From: Desmonostoc muscorum FACHB-395
GTDB taxonomy: Bacteria; Cyanobacteriota; Cyanobacteriia; Cyanobacteriales; Nostocaceae
Direction of reading: 5' to 3'
DNA: 64,000 bases
NCBI RefSeq assembly: GCF_014698035.1
Contig: NZ_JACJSF010000026.1
Coordinates: forward strand, 30,113 to 94,112
In this document: one piece after another, positions 53,319 to 64,000 of the stretch
How positions within the stretch are numbered: the first letter of the stretch is position 1
Layout: every line of letters begins with the position of its first letter
The notes under the pieces: model-generated
Database searches by the model: none
Told to the model about the DNA's origin: nothing
What the model saw: the letters and a program-made list of their open reading frames with translations, nothing else
Made by a program: the position numbers and the translations under genes

Positions 53319-53783
53319 TAATAGCAAGGCTTATTTGTAGGTAATTAACAATGAATTAAAATACGAAAAATCTCTCGATTTAGTGTGGTATTAAAGCAGC
53401 TTTTACTAATTTCATATTTGTTAATTAATTGAAATGTGGGCTGATAAATAAGTCGATAGGAATAGACATAACTACACTGTTAGAGTTAAACATTATCTAC
53501 TACTAAAAAATGGCAAAGTACATAAGTTAGCTTTATCGATGATAATTTAAATTTTAATTAAAAATAATTAAAGCTTTGGTAGCGATCGCAAAATTCAAAG
53601 AACTCTTAATTTTTATTTTAATAGATAACTAAAGTTTATCGAAAATCAGTTTTATCAAATGCCAAGCTATCTATTTTCTTTCATAAAATTTAAATTATTT
53701 ACGTTCGCCTAAATTAAAAAAGTTGTGTTTTTATACCGTTTTTTGCTTAACTTTTCTCCTGTCAAAGACGCTCGCTATGCTAG

Positions 53784-53930
53784 GCTGTATACACAAGTAT
53801 TTTAAAGTTGTCTCACAGCATTTAGATTCCCCCTACGGTAAGAGGAGCCAAGGTCTCACTTTTTTAGGTGGATTTAGGAGGATCTAACGTCGTTTTGTAC
53901 CTTGTACAGAGTTGTATATACACCATAGCT
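53784..53930. mobile_element. MITE-like palindromic element, copy 2
   Basis: GGCTGTATACACAAGTATTT at the left and GTTGTATATACACCATAGC at the right are variants of the ends of the copy at 49581. The interior keeps CCCCCTACGG, TTTTAGGTGGATTTAGGAGG and similar blocks. This copy has diverged more than the one at 49.6 kb. Coding capacity is nil. Confidence 0.65.
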
Positions 53931-54054
53931 TAAAAGGAGAAAGGGTTTGAATTTTACTGCCCTTCTCTACAATTTCAATGCAATTGATAATCGCTATATG
54001 GTATTAAGTAGGTAATTAAAATTAAAGATAATAGTAAAATTAAACATAAAATAA

Positions 54055-54094
54055 AATCCTACTTTTGAGGGATGAATCGCTCAAAAGTAGGATT
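54055..54094 (-). terminator. Terminator after pnp
   Basis: AATCCTACTTTTGAG (54055-54069) pairs with CTCAAAAGTAGGATT (54080-54094), and on the minus strand TTTTATTTTA follows. An adjoining small hairpin AGGGCTAAAGCCCT lies at about 54099-54112. Confidence 0.7.
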
Positions 54095-54249
54095 GTTAGG
54101 GCTAAAGCCCTTACTACAAACTTTAATTTATTTAGGCTTAGTTACTTATCTTTTATAGTCATCAGAGAGATTTACAAGTATGAGTTTTAATAAATTTCGT
54201 GCAACTAATTTTGAGAAGCATACGGCGATGCCTTCACAGTAGGCATCGC

Positions 54250-54274
54250 GGATTTTAGATAAAATCTAAAATCC
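54250..54274 (-). terminator. Hairpin next to the pnp stop codon
   Basis: GGATTTTAGAT (54250-54260) pairs with ATCTAAAATCC (54264-54274) around AAA. It is 10 bases beyond the end of pnp on the minus strand, probably a processing or attenuation structure. Confidence 0.5.
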
Positions 54275-54283
54275 CAAATCGAG

Positions 54284-56440
54284 TTACCGATTCACCGCCG
54301 CAGCTTCTCTTGCTGCTGCTGCTTGATCTGGGTGGATACCCAAGCGGGTGAGATTAATCCGACCTTTGTTATCAATTTCACGGACTTTGATAATCACTTC
54401 ATCGCCCACCGCTACTTCATCCTCAACTTTGCCAACGCGGTAGTCAGCTAGTTGTGAGATGTGGATCATCCCTTCTTTCCCAGGCAGAAATTCCACAAAT
54501 GCACCTATCGGTATAATCCGAGTAATACGTCCTGCATAGACATCCCCTTCGTGGAGCTTGCGGGTCATACCTTGGATAATGTTTCTGGCTCTCTTCGCCT
54601 TGTTCTCATCCACAGCCGAAATTGTCACGGTGCCATCATCTTCGATGTCAATTTTTGCACCAGTTTCTTCTGTGATGCCCTTAATAGTCTTGCCTCCAGG
54701 CCCGATGACCAGACCAATCATGTCTGAGTCAATCTTGATTGTTAACAGACGTGGGGCATAAGGTGAGGTTTCAGTCCGTGGCACGTCGATGCAGGCGAGC
54801 ATTTTCTCCAGGATGTGCAACCGGGCTGCTTTGGCTTGGTGGACGGCTTGGGAAATAACATCCAACGACAAACCGGGGATTTTCATATCCATTTGCAAGG
54901 CGGTAATTCCGGTATCCGTCCCGGCAACCTTGAAGTCCATATCGCCCAAAAAGTCTTCAATGCCCTGAATGTCGGTGAGGATTCGCACTTCGTCCCCATC
55001 CTTAATCAGACCCATTGCTGCACCACTGACGGGTTTGAGAATTGGTACACCAGCATCCATGAGGGCGAGGGTAGAACCGCAGACTGAACCCATTGAGGTG
55101 GAACCGTTGGAAGAAAGTACTTCTGATACGATGCGAATCACGTAGGGAAATTGTTCTTTTGACGGTAACACAGGAATTAGCGATCGCTCTGCTAATGCCC
55201 CGTGACCAATTTCACGCCTTCCTGGAGAACGCATTGGCTTGGTTTCCCCGACTGAGAACGGCGGGAAGTTGTAATGATGCAGATAACGCTTATGTTGGTC
55301 TAACTGCATATCATCGTTGAGGTTTTGAGCATCCCCAGGTGTACCCAAGGTACAAGTGGATAATACTTGAGTTAGTTCCCGGTTAAATAAACCGCTACCG
55401 TGGACTCGTTTTGGTAAGACACCAACTGAACAAGAAACACGACGCACTTCATCGAGTTTACGACCATCAACGCGAACGTTATCTTCGATGATTTGCCGCC
55501 GCATGAAGTACTTGGTAATATCTTTAAAAGTGTTACCAAGTGCCTTGCTATTTGCAGTTGCGGCAACTCGAATTGGGTCTTCTTCTGGCAGTTCTTTAAT
55601 CGTCGTGGCAATTTCATCCTTGACGACATCTAAAGCTGCATCGCGTTCGGGTTTGGTAAAGGTAAATTGAGAGAGGATTTTCTTAATCTGACCGTTAGCG
55701 CGATCGCGGATATAATTTTCTAGCGTCTGGTCTACTTCTGGTGGTGCTTCTTGCACTATCACTAAGCCCAGTTCTGCTACTAAATCTTGCTGCGCTTTGA
55801 TTAAGTCCCGCACTGCTTCATAACCAAAGTCAATCGCCTCGATGATATCTCGCTCTGGCAACTGATTGGCTCCCGCCTCCACCATGATTACGCCATGTGG
55901 AGAACCGGCTACTACCAGATCCAAATCTCCGGCTTCAATTTCTGCATAAGTGGGGTTAATAATAAAATCATCTCCCACTAAACCAACGCGAACTGCTGCC
56001 ATTGGCCCATTAAAAGGAATCTGGGCAATCAGGGTAGCGATGGAAGCGCCTGTAACTGCTAATACATCGGGTGGAACCAACTCGTCCATCGATAGCGTTA
56101 AGGCGATAATTTGCAGGTCATCCCGTAACCATGAGGGGAACAAGGGACGCATGGGACGGTCTATAAGACGGCTGGTGAGAATTGTTTTTTCTGGTGGACG
56201 ACCTTCCCGCCGCATGATCCCTCCGGGAATCCTACCAGCTGCATACAGTCTTTCTTCGTAATCTACTGTGAGGGGAAGAAAATCAATGCCTTCTCTGGCT
56301 TGCGATCGCGTAGCTGTCACTAAAACGGATGTGTCCCCTGATTCTATCAAAACCGACCCACCTGCCTGGGGAGCTAGTAAGCCTACTTTCAGTCGAATAT
56401 CCCTTCCATCGAAGGATATTGACTTATCAACTTCTGCCAT
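54284..56440 (-). CDS. pnp: Polyribonucleotide nucleotidyltransferase
   Basis: A 718-residue exoribonuclease. Two RNase PH domains lie at about 1-210 and 300-545 ([38 protein letters not shown]), followed by a KH domain ([14 protein letters not shown], about 557-615) and an S1 domain ([20 protein letters not shown], about 627-695). The conserved site residues [11 protein letters not shown] are present. It degrades mRNA 3' to 5' with phosphate and adds tails. Confidence 0.98.
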   Translation of the reverse strand: MAEVDKSISFDGRDIRLKVGLLAPQAGGSVLIESGDTSVLVTATRSQAREGIDFLPLTVDYEERLYAAGRIPGGIMRREGRPPEKTILTSRLIDRPMRPLFPSWLRDDLQIIALTLSMDELVPPDVLAVTGASIATLIAQIPFNGPMAAVRVGLVGDDFIINPTYAEIEAGDLDLVVAGSPHGVIMVEAGANQLPERDIIEAIDFGYEAVRDLIKAQQDLVAELGLVIVQEAPPEVDQTLENYIRDRANGQIKKILSQFTFTKPERDAALDVVKDEIATTIKELPEEDPIRVAATANSKALGNTFKDITKYFMRRQIIEDNVRVDGRKLDEVRRVSCSVGVLPKRVHGSGLFNRELTQVLSTCTLGTPGDAQNLNDDMQLDQHKRYLHHYNFPPFSVGETKPMRSPGRREIGHGALAERSLIPVLPSKEQFPYVIRIVSEVLSSNGSTSMGSVCGSTLALMDAGVPILKPVSGAAMGLIKDGDEVRILTDIQGIEDFLGDMDFKVAGTDTGITALQMDMKIPGLSLDVISQAVHQAKAARLHILEKMLACIDVPRTETSPYAPRLLTIKIDSDMIGLVIGPGGKTIKGITEETGAKIDIEDDGTVTISAVDENKAKRARNIIQGMTRKLHEGDVYAGRITRIIPIGAFVEFLPGKEGMIHISQLADYRVGKVEDEVAVGDEVIIKVREIDNKGRINLTRLGIHPDQAAAAREAAAVNR

Positions 56441-56541
56441 TCAGTTCTTTTTCCTTCTCTTTCGCTATTCTCTTTCTGTGGCAATCCTAACATTTATGCA
56501 CTAGGGCTGACTTCTAATACATACAAAGATAAGAGTTGTCA

Positions 56542-57087
56542 TCAATCCAAAGCACGATACATCATCAGCGCGTCTACCACCTGTTCATTATCTAGCTTCG
56601 CCGCATGAGGAATTCGCCCAATAATCTCAAATCCTAACGACTGCCAAAGGGTAATTGAAGGTATATTAGTTTCAAAGACCAAATTGAACATTACTGCTTC
56701 GTAGCCCAGGTTTGCTGCTATCAAGAGCATAGCCTCCCCCATGAACCGCCCGATACCCTGACCGCGCAACCCAGGTTGTACAATAAAACCAGCGTTGCAA
56801 ATATGGCAACACCGACCGGGGAAGTTTGGTTTTAAATAAAACGCCCCCAATATTTCTTTGGGCTTGTGTGTAGCATCCAAAACAGATGTCCTGACAACAA
56901 AGGCATCCTTGCTTAACCAGTAAGTTGAAAATTCTGCCTGAGATAGAGGTTGCCTTTGGGGATAAGTTTTACCTTCAACAATTACAACATTGAGTAATGC
57001 TCTTACAACCTCCTGTTCTTGAGGATGAATATAATCTAGTTCTACTTTTATGTTATTTTTTATAACTTTAACAATGGGGAAATCCAT
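56542..57087 (-). CDS. GNAT-family acetyltransferase
   Basis: A 181-residue protein. GFIVQPGLRGQGIGRFMGEA (about 107-126) is the acetyl-CoA motif of GNAT enzymes, and TLWQSLGFEIIGRIPHA near the end matches the family's closing strands. Substrate unknown. The family suits N-terminal or small-molecule acetylation. It lies 101 bases upstream of pnp on the same strand and may share a transcript. Confidence 0.88.
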   Translation of the reverse strand: MDFPIVKVIKNNIKVELDYIHPQEQEVVRALLNVVIVEGKTYPQRQPLSQAEFSTYWLSKDAFVVRTSVLDATHKPKEILGAFYLKPNFPGRCCHICNAGFIVQPGLRGQGIGRFMGEAMLLIAANLGYEAVMFNLVFETNIPSITLWQSLGFEIIGRIPHAAKLDNEQVVDALMMYRALD

Positions 57088-57229
57088 TACTAATAATATT
57101 GATGCAGAATGATTATTTGAAAATTATTTGTATGCAATGATTTGATTATAAATGCTATTGGCAAGATTTAATAGTTAGAGCTTTGCGAGTTAAATTATTT
57201 AATTTTACAAGAATCTGAGTAGTTAGCAA

Positions 57230-60200
57230 ATGGCGATTTTACACGGTAATTGGTTACTAAAAAGTCAAAAGGGTTGTTTATTTATTTGGGGAGAAACTTG
57301 GCGATCGCCACGAGTCAATTTAGAATCTAGTGAAACTGGAGATATCCCACCACATCCATTGGCAATGACATCAGTGGAGTTGAGTGAGTGGTTGGTTTCT
57401 CAGAAGATGGCCATTACCAAATTTATCCAGCAACCCCAAGTTGCAAATGCTACTACTGGGCGAACACGAAAAGCCGCCAGTGCCACTGAGATCAGTTTAC
57501 CAACGCATTCACATATAATTGCCCTACCAACTTATATTCCCGAAGAGAGTACAGAAGGAACATCTGCAATTTTCCCTGTGCATTCTGCCAGCTTGGGGCT
57601 AGAAACAGACTCTCCGCAATATTTGCAACCGTGGCGGGTTGAAGGTTTTTGTCTCAACCCCAGCGAGGCAGTAAAATTTCTCGCTGCTATTCCCTTAAAT
57701 GCTGCAAAAGGTGAAGATGCTTTTTTAGGAGGAGATTTACGTTTTTGGTCGCAAGTTTCCCGATGGAGTTTAGATTTAATTTCACGGTGTAAGTTTTTAC
57801 CAAGAATTGAACGGCAATCAGACGGTGCATTTGCTGCTAAATGGCAAGTACTTCTAGACAGTGCTGTAGATGGAACTCGCCTAGAAAAATTTTCTGCGGA
57901 TATGCCGTTGGTTTGTCGGACTTATCAGGGAGATGGGGGAGACAAGGAGACAAGGGGACAAGGGGACAAGGAAAATAACCATGCCGAATGCCTAATATAT
58001 GTAGACTTTCCAGCCGAACCTCAAGAATTACTTTTGGGATTTCTCAACAGTACGATAGATACGCAAGTGCGAGGGATGGTAGGTTCTCAGCCTCCAATGG
58101 AAGCTAAAGCGATGGCATCTTTACCCGGTGGGGTGCGACAGTGGTTGCAAGCTTTAACTAGTGCATCTCATACAGTTAACGCAGATTCAATTGAAGTGGA
58201 ACGACTGGAAGCAGCATTGAAAGCTTGGACAATGCCGCTACAGTACCAATTAACTCTTAAAACTCTATTTCGTACCTGTTTTCAACTGCGTTCTCCAGAG
58301 TCTGGTGAAACAGATTGGACATTGGCGTATTATTTGCAAGCAGCTGATGATCCTGAGTTTTTAGTGGATGCGGCAACTATTTGGAACAATCCAGTTGAAC
58401 GATTGGTTTATGAAAATCGGACAATTGAGCAACCACAGGAAACCTTTTTGCGAGGTTTGGGGCTAGCTTCTCGATTATATCCAGCGATCGCACCCAGTTT
58501 CGAAACCGAATATCCCCAATCTTCTCGAATCACCCCTATCCAAGCTTATGAGTTTATCAAAGCTGTAGCTTGGAGGTTAGAAGACAGTGGTTTAGGAGTC
58601 ATTTTGCCTCCTAGTTTGGCTAACCGCGAAGGATGGGCGAACCGTTTGGGTTTGAAAATTTCAGCCGAAACCCCAAAGAAAAAGCAGGGACGTTTGGGGT
58701 TGCAAAGTCTACTAAACTTCCAATGGCAATTGGCAATTGGTGGACAAACTATTTCTAAAGCCGAGTTTGATAAACTTGTGGCTTTAAATAGTCCGCTAGT
58801 GGAAATTAACGGTGAATGGGTAGAATTGCGACCCCAAGATATCAAGACAGCCCAAACATTTTTTACCACTCGCAAAGACCAAATGGCGCTTTCCTTGGAA
58901 GATGCCTTGCGTTTTAGTACAGGAGATACCCAGGTAATAGAAAAATTACCAGTGGTCAGCTTTGAGGCATCCGGGGCATTGCAAGAGTTAATTGGGGCAT
59001 TAAGCAATAATCAAGCGATCGCACCTTTACCCACACCAGAAGGCTTTAAAGGGCAGTTGCGACCTTATCAAGAACGAGGTGCTGCTTGGCTGTCATTCTT
59101 GGAACGTTGGGGCTTAGGCGCGTGTCTCGCCGACGATATGGGACTCGGCAAAACCGTGCAGTTCATCGCTTTTTTGCTACATCTTAAAGAACAGGATGCA
59201 CTAGAAAATCCAACACTATTAGTTTGTCCAACTTCGGTTTTAGGTAACTGGGAAAGGGAAGTCAATAAATTTGCACCAAGCCTGAAAATTTTACAATATC
59301 ACGGCGACAAACGCCCAAAAGGGAAAGCGTTTTTAGAAGCAGTAAAAAAGCACGATTTAATCGTTACCAGCTACTCACTGCTTCATCGAGATATCAAGTC
59401 ATTGGAAAGTGTCTCTTGGCAGATAATTGTTTTGGACGAAGCTCAGAATGTGAAAAATCCAGAGGCCAAACAGTCAAAAGCAGTGCGGCAATTAGAAGCT
59501 ACATTTCGCATTGCATTGACGGGGACACCTGTAGAAAATAGACTGCAAGAACTCTGGTCTATTTTAGATTTTCTGAATCCTGGCTATTTAGGCAATAAGC
59601 AATTTTTCCAACGTCGGTTTGCCATGCCAATTGAAAAGTATGGGGATACAGCTTCTTTGGGTCAATTGCGTTCATTAGTGCAACCATTTATACTGCGGCG
59701 ATTGAAAAGCGATCGCGACATCATTCAAGACTTACCAGATAAGCAAGAAATGACCGTATTTTGCGGTCTGACTGGTGAACAAGCCGCACTTTATCAACAA
59801 GTTGTAGAACAATCTTTAGTAGAGATTGAATCTGCTGAAGGATTGCAACGTCGGGGGATGATTTTGGCTTTACTAATCAAACTCAAACAAATCTGCAATC
59901 ACCCAGCCCAATACTTGAAACAAGCGACATTAGAGCAACATAATTCGGCTAAACTTCTGCGGCTAGAAGAGATGTTAGAAGAAGTTTTAGCAGAAGGTGA
60001 CAGAGCTTTAATTTTCACACAATTTGCTGAGTGGGGTAAATTACTTAAACCCTATTTAGAAAAACAGCTTGGGCGAGAAATATTCTTTTTATATGGTAGC
60101 ACCAGCAAAAAACAACGAGAGGAAATGATCGACCGTTTCCAACACGACCCTCAAGGGCCACCGATTATGATTCTTTCTCTGAAAGCGGGTGGAGTAGGAC

Positions 60201-60499
60201 TGAATTTAACACGAGCAAATCATGTATTCCACTTTGATAGATGGTGGAATCCAGCCGTGGAAAATCAAGCCACAGATAGAGTATTTCGGATTGGTCAAAC
60301 CCGGAATGTGCAAGTACATAAATTTGTTTGTACTGGCACTTTAGAAGAAAAAATTCATGACATGATTGAAAGTAAAAAACAACTAGCTGAACAAGTTGTG
60401 GGTGCTGGTGAAGAATGGTTGACAGAACTAGATACAGACCAACTCCGCAACTTGCTAATACTCGATCGCAGTGCAGTAATTGACGATGATGCAGAATAA
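57230..60499 (+). CDS. SNF2-family helicase/translocase
   Basis: A 1089-residue DNA translocase. The long N-terminal region (1-600) is of the SNF2-associated type. ADDMGLGKTVQFIAF is the Walker A region near 636, VLDEAQNVKNP the DEAQ box near 735, and TGTPVENRLQELWS motif III. The C-terminal helicase half has LSLKAGGVGLNLTRANHV and RVFRIGQTRNVQV. The protein probably remodels or clears DNA. A stretch at about 236-246 (GDGGDKETRGQGDKEN) is coded by heptamer repeats and looks inserted. Confidence 0.95.
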   Translation: MAILHGNWLLKSQKGCLFIWGETWRSPRVNLESSETGDIPPHPLAMTSVELSEWLVSQKMAITKFIQQPQVANATTGRTRKAASATEISLPTHSHIIALPTYIPEESTEGTSAIFPVHSASLGLETDSPQYLQPWRVEGFCLNPSEAVKFLAAIPLNAAKGEDAFLGGDLRFWSQVSRWSLDLISRCKFLPRIERQSDGAFAAKWQVLLDSAVDGTRLEKFSADMPLVCRTYQGDGGDKETRGQGDKENNHAECLIYVDFPAEPQELLLGFLNSTIDTQVRGMVGSQPPMEAKAMASLPGGVRQWLQALTSASHTVNADSIEVERLEAALKAWTMPLQYQLTLKTLFRTCFQLRSPESGETDWTLAYYLQAADDPEFLVDAATIWNNPVERLVYENRTIEQPQETFLRGLGLASRLYPAIAPSFETEYPQSSRITPIQAYEFIKAVAWRLEDSGLGVILPPSLANREGWANRLGLKISAETPKKKQGRLGLQSLLNFQWQLAIGGQTISKAEFDKLVALNSPLVEINGEWVELRPQDIKTAQTFFTTRKDQMALSLEDALRFSTGDTQVIEKLPVVSFEASGALQELIGALSNNQAIAPLPTPEGFKGQLRPYQERGAAWLSFLERWGLGACLADDMGLGKTVQFIAFLLHLKEQDALENPTLLVCPTSVLGNWEREVNKFAPSLKILQYHGDKRPKGKAFLEAVKKHDLIVTSYSLLHRDIKSLESVSWQIIVLDEAQNVKNPEAKQSKAVRQLEATFRIALTGTPVENRLQELWSILDFLNPGYLGNKQFFQRRFAMPIEKYGDTASLGQLRSLVQPFILRRLKSDRDIIQDLPDKQEMTVFCGLTGEQAALYQQVVEQSLVEIESAEGLQRRGMILALLIKLKQICNHPAQYLKQATLEQHNSAKLLRLEEMLEEVLAEGDRALIFTQFAEWGKLLKPYLEKQLGREIFFLYGSTSKKQREEMIDRFQHDPQGPPIMILSLKAGGVGLNLTRANHVFHFDRWWNPAVENQATDRVFRIGQTRNVQVHKFVCTGTLEEKIHDMIESKKQLAEQVVGAGEEWLTELDTDQLRNLLILDRSAVIDDDAE
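57932..57973. repeat. In-frame STRR-like repeats in the SNF2 gene
   Basis: Plus-strand copies of GGGAGACAAGG, GAGACAAGGGG and ACAAGGGGACAAGG run through about 40 bases in frame. The seven-base spacing fits the STRR heptamer family. They encode a charged Gly/Asp/Lys loop absent from the pattern of the flanking sequence. Confidence 0.6.
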
Positions 60500-60556
60500 G
60501 TTCGTAGTAAAGACTTTAGTCCTTGATTTGAGCGCTAAAGCGCTCACTACGAACTC
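60500..60556. repeat. Nested palindrome after the SNF2 gene
   Basis: GTTCGTAGTAA near 60500 pairs with CTCACTACGAAC near 60543, and inner units AAGACTTTAGTCCTT and GAGCGCTAAAGCGCTC form two smaller hairpins. A related AGGGCTAAAGCCCT occurs after pnp. This is a dispersed repeat that may end transcription of the helicase gene. Confidence 0.6.
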
Positions 60557-60598
60557 ACACTGATATAGCAGCAGACTACTAAGTTTTGAAATTGACTT

Positions 60599-61435
60599 AT
60601 GACTAATTACACATTACAAGCAAGCCGAGAATGGTGGTCGCAACAATGGTTAGACTTACTAGATTCTTATCGCTTTAAAAAACGTTTAGAACGTGCGAGA
60701 AATTATGCCCGTCAAGGAAATGTTTTGAGCATCGAATTTAAAGGCGCAAAAGTATTAGCTAGGGTGCAAGGTAGTGAAGTAGAGCCTTACAAAGTTTCCC
60801 TTTCCCTTGAACCCTTTAGTGATGAACAGTGGGGTTATGTAATTGAAACCATGTCCCAAAGGGCAATTTTTGCTGCCAAGCTACTAGCAGGAGAAATGCC
60901 ACAAAATATAGAAGAAGTGTTCACGGCAAATGGTCTTTCGATATTTCCTTTTACCCTTGGTGATGTCCAGAGTAAATGCTCTTGTCCTGATAAAGCAAAT
61001 CCCTGTAAACACATTGGTGCGCTGTACTATCAGTTAGGCGATCGCTTCAGTGAAGACCCCTTTGTATTATTTCAATTACGCGGACGCACCAAAGAGCAAA
61101 TTATCAGCGATTTACGTCACTTACGTAGTGCTAAGATTCAACCCAATACTACAGAAACGCCCGATATTCAACAGTCAATTCCTAATAACAAATACTCGGT
61201 AAAAATTGATTCTTTCTGGCAATACAATGAGCCACTAGAGTCATCATTAGTAGTGATTGCGCCTTCCACTAATGAGATGGTATTAGATGTATTAGGAGCA
61301 ATCCCCCTAGCGAAAGAAGAGGAAAACGCAGTAAGTTCAACTTCAAGTGATGTGGTAATGAAGTATTTGAATACGATTTACAGAGATGTGAGCCAGAAGG
61401 CTTTTTTAGCAGCAATGAATGTGGGAGGAAGTTGA
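60599..61435 (+). CDS. SWIM zinc-finger protein
   Basis: A 278-residue protein. The SWIM signature CSCPDKANPCKHIGALYY (about 127-144) has the C-x-C, then C-x-H pattern. An N-terminal region with EWWSQQWLDLLDSYRFKKRL matches the lead of bacterial SWIM proteins. Such genes are commonly next to a SNF2 helicase, as here (100 bases upstream). The finger probably binds DNA or a partner and may guide the helicase. Confidence 0.92.
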   Translation: MTNYTLQASREWWSQQWLDLLDSYRFKKRLERARNYARQGNVLSIEFKGAKVLARVQGSEVEPYKVSLSLEPFSDEQWGYVIETMSQRAIFAAKLLAGEMPQNIEEVFTANGLSIFPFTLGDVQSKCSCPDKANPCKHIGALYYQLGDRFSEDPFVLFQLRGRTKEQIISDLRHLRSAKIQPNTTETPDIQQSIPNNKYSVKIDSFWQYNEPLESSLVVIAPSTNEMVLDVLGAIPLAKEEENAVSSTSSDVVMKYLNTIYRDVSQKAFLAAMNVGGS

Positions 61436-61500
61436 TACTAATTCGTAATTCGTAATGGGCTACGCCCCGCGACGCTAACGTAATTCGTAATTATGAATTA
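61436..61500. repeat. CGTAATTCG dispersed repeat, short copy
   Basis: ACTAATTCGTAATTCGTAAT, then GGGCTACGCCC, and ACGTAATTCGTAATTATG resemble the unit at about 31708-31815. It lies between the SWIM and Uma2 genes. It overlaps the last codons of the Uma2 gene. Confidence 0.6.
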
Positions 61501-62135
61501 GGTTGATTGGGTAGTTCAATCTTCACCCATTCCCGCACTGCTTGACGAATTGCCCTTCTACCATTTGCCCGATTTTGCTCAATCAGTTTTGGCAGATACC
61601 GAATTGCTAAATTAGGAAACACTAGACTATTTTCTGACTCGACATATTCCCCATTTTGTAGGAGATAAATCTTGAGTTCACCAGAATCATAACACCAGAG
61701 TTCTGGTACTCCCAAGCGGGCATAAATGGGAAAACGATTTAGCGACTTACTAGTAACATCAATTTCCAGTGCCAAATCAGGCGGTGGGTCTTGTCTCAAG
61801 TCTAGATCCAATCTACCCCGAATCGCAGCTTCATTCTGGAAATAGAAGCAGTTATCTGACTCTACCCCTGCCATTCGGCTTTCTCGCTTCCAAGTAGTCG
61901 AGCCATAACTTTCATAGTCTATAGCCAACTCTTCAGCGATATCTTGAACTGCGATACTAATTACCTCTTTGTAATATTCGTGTTCTGGTAAAGGTGTCAT
62001 AATTTCTAAGGTAGTGCGATCGTAAGCTAACCGTGCTGCCCGATGCTCTCCCAAGTCTTTTAGAAGATTTTCAAACTGTTGCCAGCTAATGTCATAAAGC
62101 ATTACTCGGTCTGCTCGATTCTTGGCGACTGTCAT
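61491..62135 (-). CDS. Uma2-family endonuclease-like protein, second copy
   Basis: A 214-residue protein with GGAGGT eight bases before its ATG. RQDPPPDLALEIDVTSK is the nuclease-type motif and GVPELWCYDSGELKIY the family signature. It differs clearly from the copy at 40465, so it is not a recent duplicate. It follows the PCP_red-like gene 21 bases on and may be co-transcribed with it. Confidence 0.85.
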   Translation of the reverse strand: MTVAKNRADRVMLYDISWQQFENLLKDLGEHRAARLAYDRTTLEIMTPLPEHEYYKEVISIAVQDIAEELAIDYESYGSTTWKRESRMAGVESDNCFYFQNEAAIRGRLDLDLRQDPPPDLALEIDVTSKSLNRFPIYARLGVPELWCYDSGELKIYLLQNGEYVESENSLVFPNLAIRYLPKLIEQNRANGRRAIRQAVREWVKIELPNQPNS

Positions 62136-62156
62136 TGTTACGACCTCCAGAATATT

Positions 62157-62342
62157 TTATTGTCCAAACTCAAGCCTAGCCTGTTCTACCAAATCAGCCG
62201 TCACAACCTCTTGGCCTGCTTCACGAGCCAGTTGTTCAATTCTGGCTTTAGCTTGAGAACGGACAAAAAAGGGAATATTTTGCAATTTTTCCTTAGCTTC
62301 AGATGTCCATCGCAAAGTCTCAATAAAATTAGAGTCGCTCAT
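62157..62342 (-). CDS. PCP_red-domain small protein
   Basis: A 61-residue protein. [20 protein letters not shown] followed by [20 protein letters not shown] and VEQARLEFG match the PCP_red domain found at the C-terminus of ChlB and in other light-linked proteins. On its own in cyanobacteria its role is unclear; a chlorophyll or photosystem role is suggested by the neighbouring psbDC operon upstream. The psbC terminator separates them. Confidence 0.85.
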   Translation of the reverse strand: MSDSNFIETLRWTSEAKEKLQNIPFFVRSQAKARIEQLAREAGQEVVTADLVEQARLEFGQ

Positions 62343-62398
62343 AGTATTAATTACCTTGGTAAGTTCCTCAATTTAATCAGCAGATTACTAATTTTCCT

Positions 62399-62432
62399 AT
62401 AAAAAAAGCCCTTGCTTTTACGCAAGAGCTTT
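62399..62432 (-). terminator. Rho-independent terminator of psbDC
   Basis: GCTCTTGC and GCAAGGGC on the minus strand form an eight-base stem (62408-62415 with 62422-62429) around a six-base loop, followed by a T7 run. It lies 40 bases after the psbC stop codon. Confidence 0.85.
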
Positions 62433-62472
62433 TAAATTATTTAGTTGTCAGTGATGAAATAAACTTTACAAC

Positions 62473-64000
<1,528 letters not shown>

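Larger units (their letters stand above)
53264..54283. other. 1-kb AT-rich gap between egtD and pnp
   Basis: No gene is supported in 1020 bases. It contains a candidate operator before egtD, MITE copy 2 at about 53784-53930, and terminator hairpins after pnp, listed separately. The rest is AT-rich with stop codons in all frames. Confidence 0.55.

Overview
The window looks like chromosome from a filamentous, Nostoc/Anabaena-type cyanobacterium. Signs are the psbD-psbC operon with its short overlap and GTG start, LL-diaminopimelate aminotransferase, a small PCP_red-domain protein, many HIP1-like GCGATCGC sites, heptamer short tandem repeats (STRR type), several Uma2 genes, and dispersed palindromic repeats of the kind common in Nostoc genomes. 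No species can be named from the sequence alone.

Region A (1 to about 18.7 kb) is accessory DNA of phage/plasmid character. It opens with a 5'-truncated gene carrying iteron-like repeats, a phage terminase-small-subunit-like protein and a 1580-residue tail tape-measure protein. No portal, capsid or baseplate gene is visible. Next come unknown genes on the minus strand, a probable CRISPR remnant, a pair of identical hairpin elements, a YaaW-like protein and a serine recombinase with its own promoter and operator. The right part (18.0 down to 12.5 kb) is one long minus-strand gene train. It starts with a ParM-like actin ATPase and a tandem ribbon-helix-helix (ParR-like) protein. It continues through several very small coupled genes, two of them shorter than 60 codons, and ends with membrane proteins and a membrane-anchored P-loop ATPase. 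I take it to be a segregation and possibly DNA-transfer module of an integrated plasmid or phage-plasmid. A tRNA-Ser(CGA) at 18970-19054 stands between this region and ordinary chromosome.

Region B (19.2-34 kb) is rich in signalling and ATPase genes. It has a CapA-like metallophosphatase, an overlapping pair of hybrid histidine kinases, two divergent Ser/Thr kinases, a BrxC/BrxD-type ATPase beside a coiled-coil TerB-C-like protein, and a DUF815 AAA ATPase. The BrxD/TerB-C pair is a candidate stress or defence module lacking its usual helicase.

Region C (34-64 kb) is mostly housekeeping and metabolism: fructosamine kinase, M16 protease, HtpX, MFS and DMT transporters, dapL, type II NADH dehydrogenase, ilvC, a SET-domain protein, a fatty acid hydroxylase, PNPase, a SNF2 helicase with a SWIM-finger partner, two Uma2 nucleases and psbDC. 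An OvoA/EgtB-type sulfoxide synthase next to EgtD points to ergothioneine-type thiol-histidine synthesis. MITE-like elements and heptamer repeats sit between these genes and, twice, inside coding sequences.
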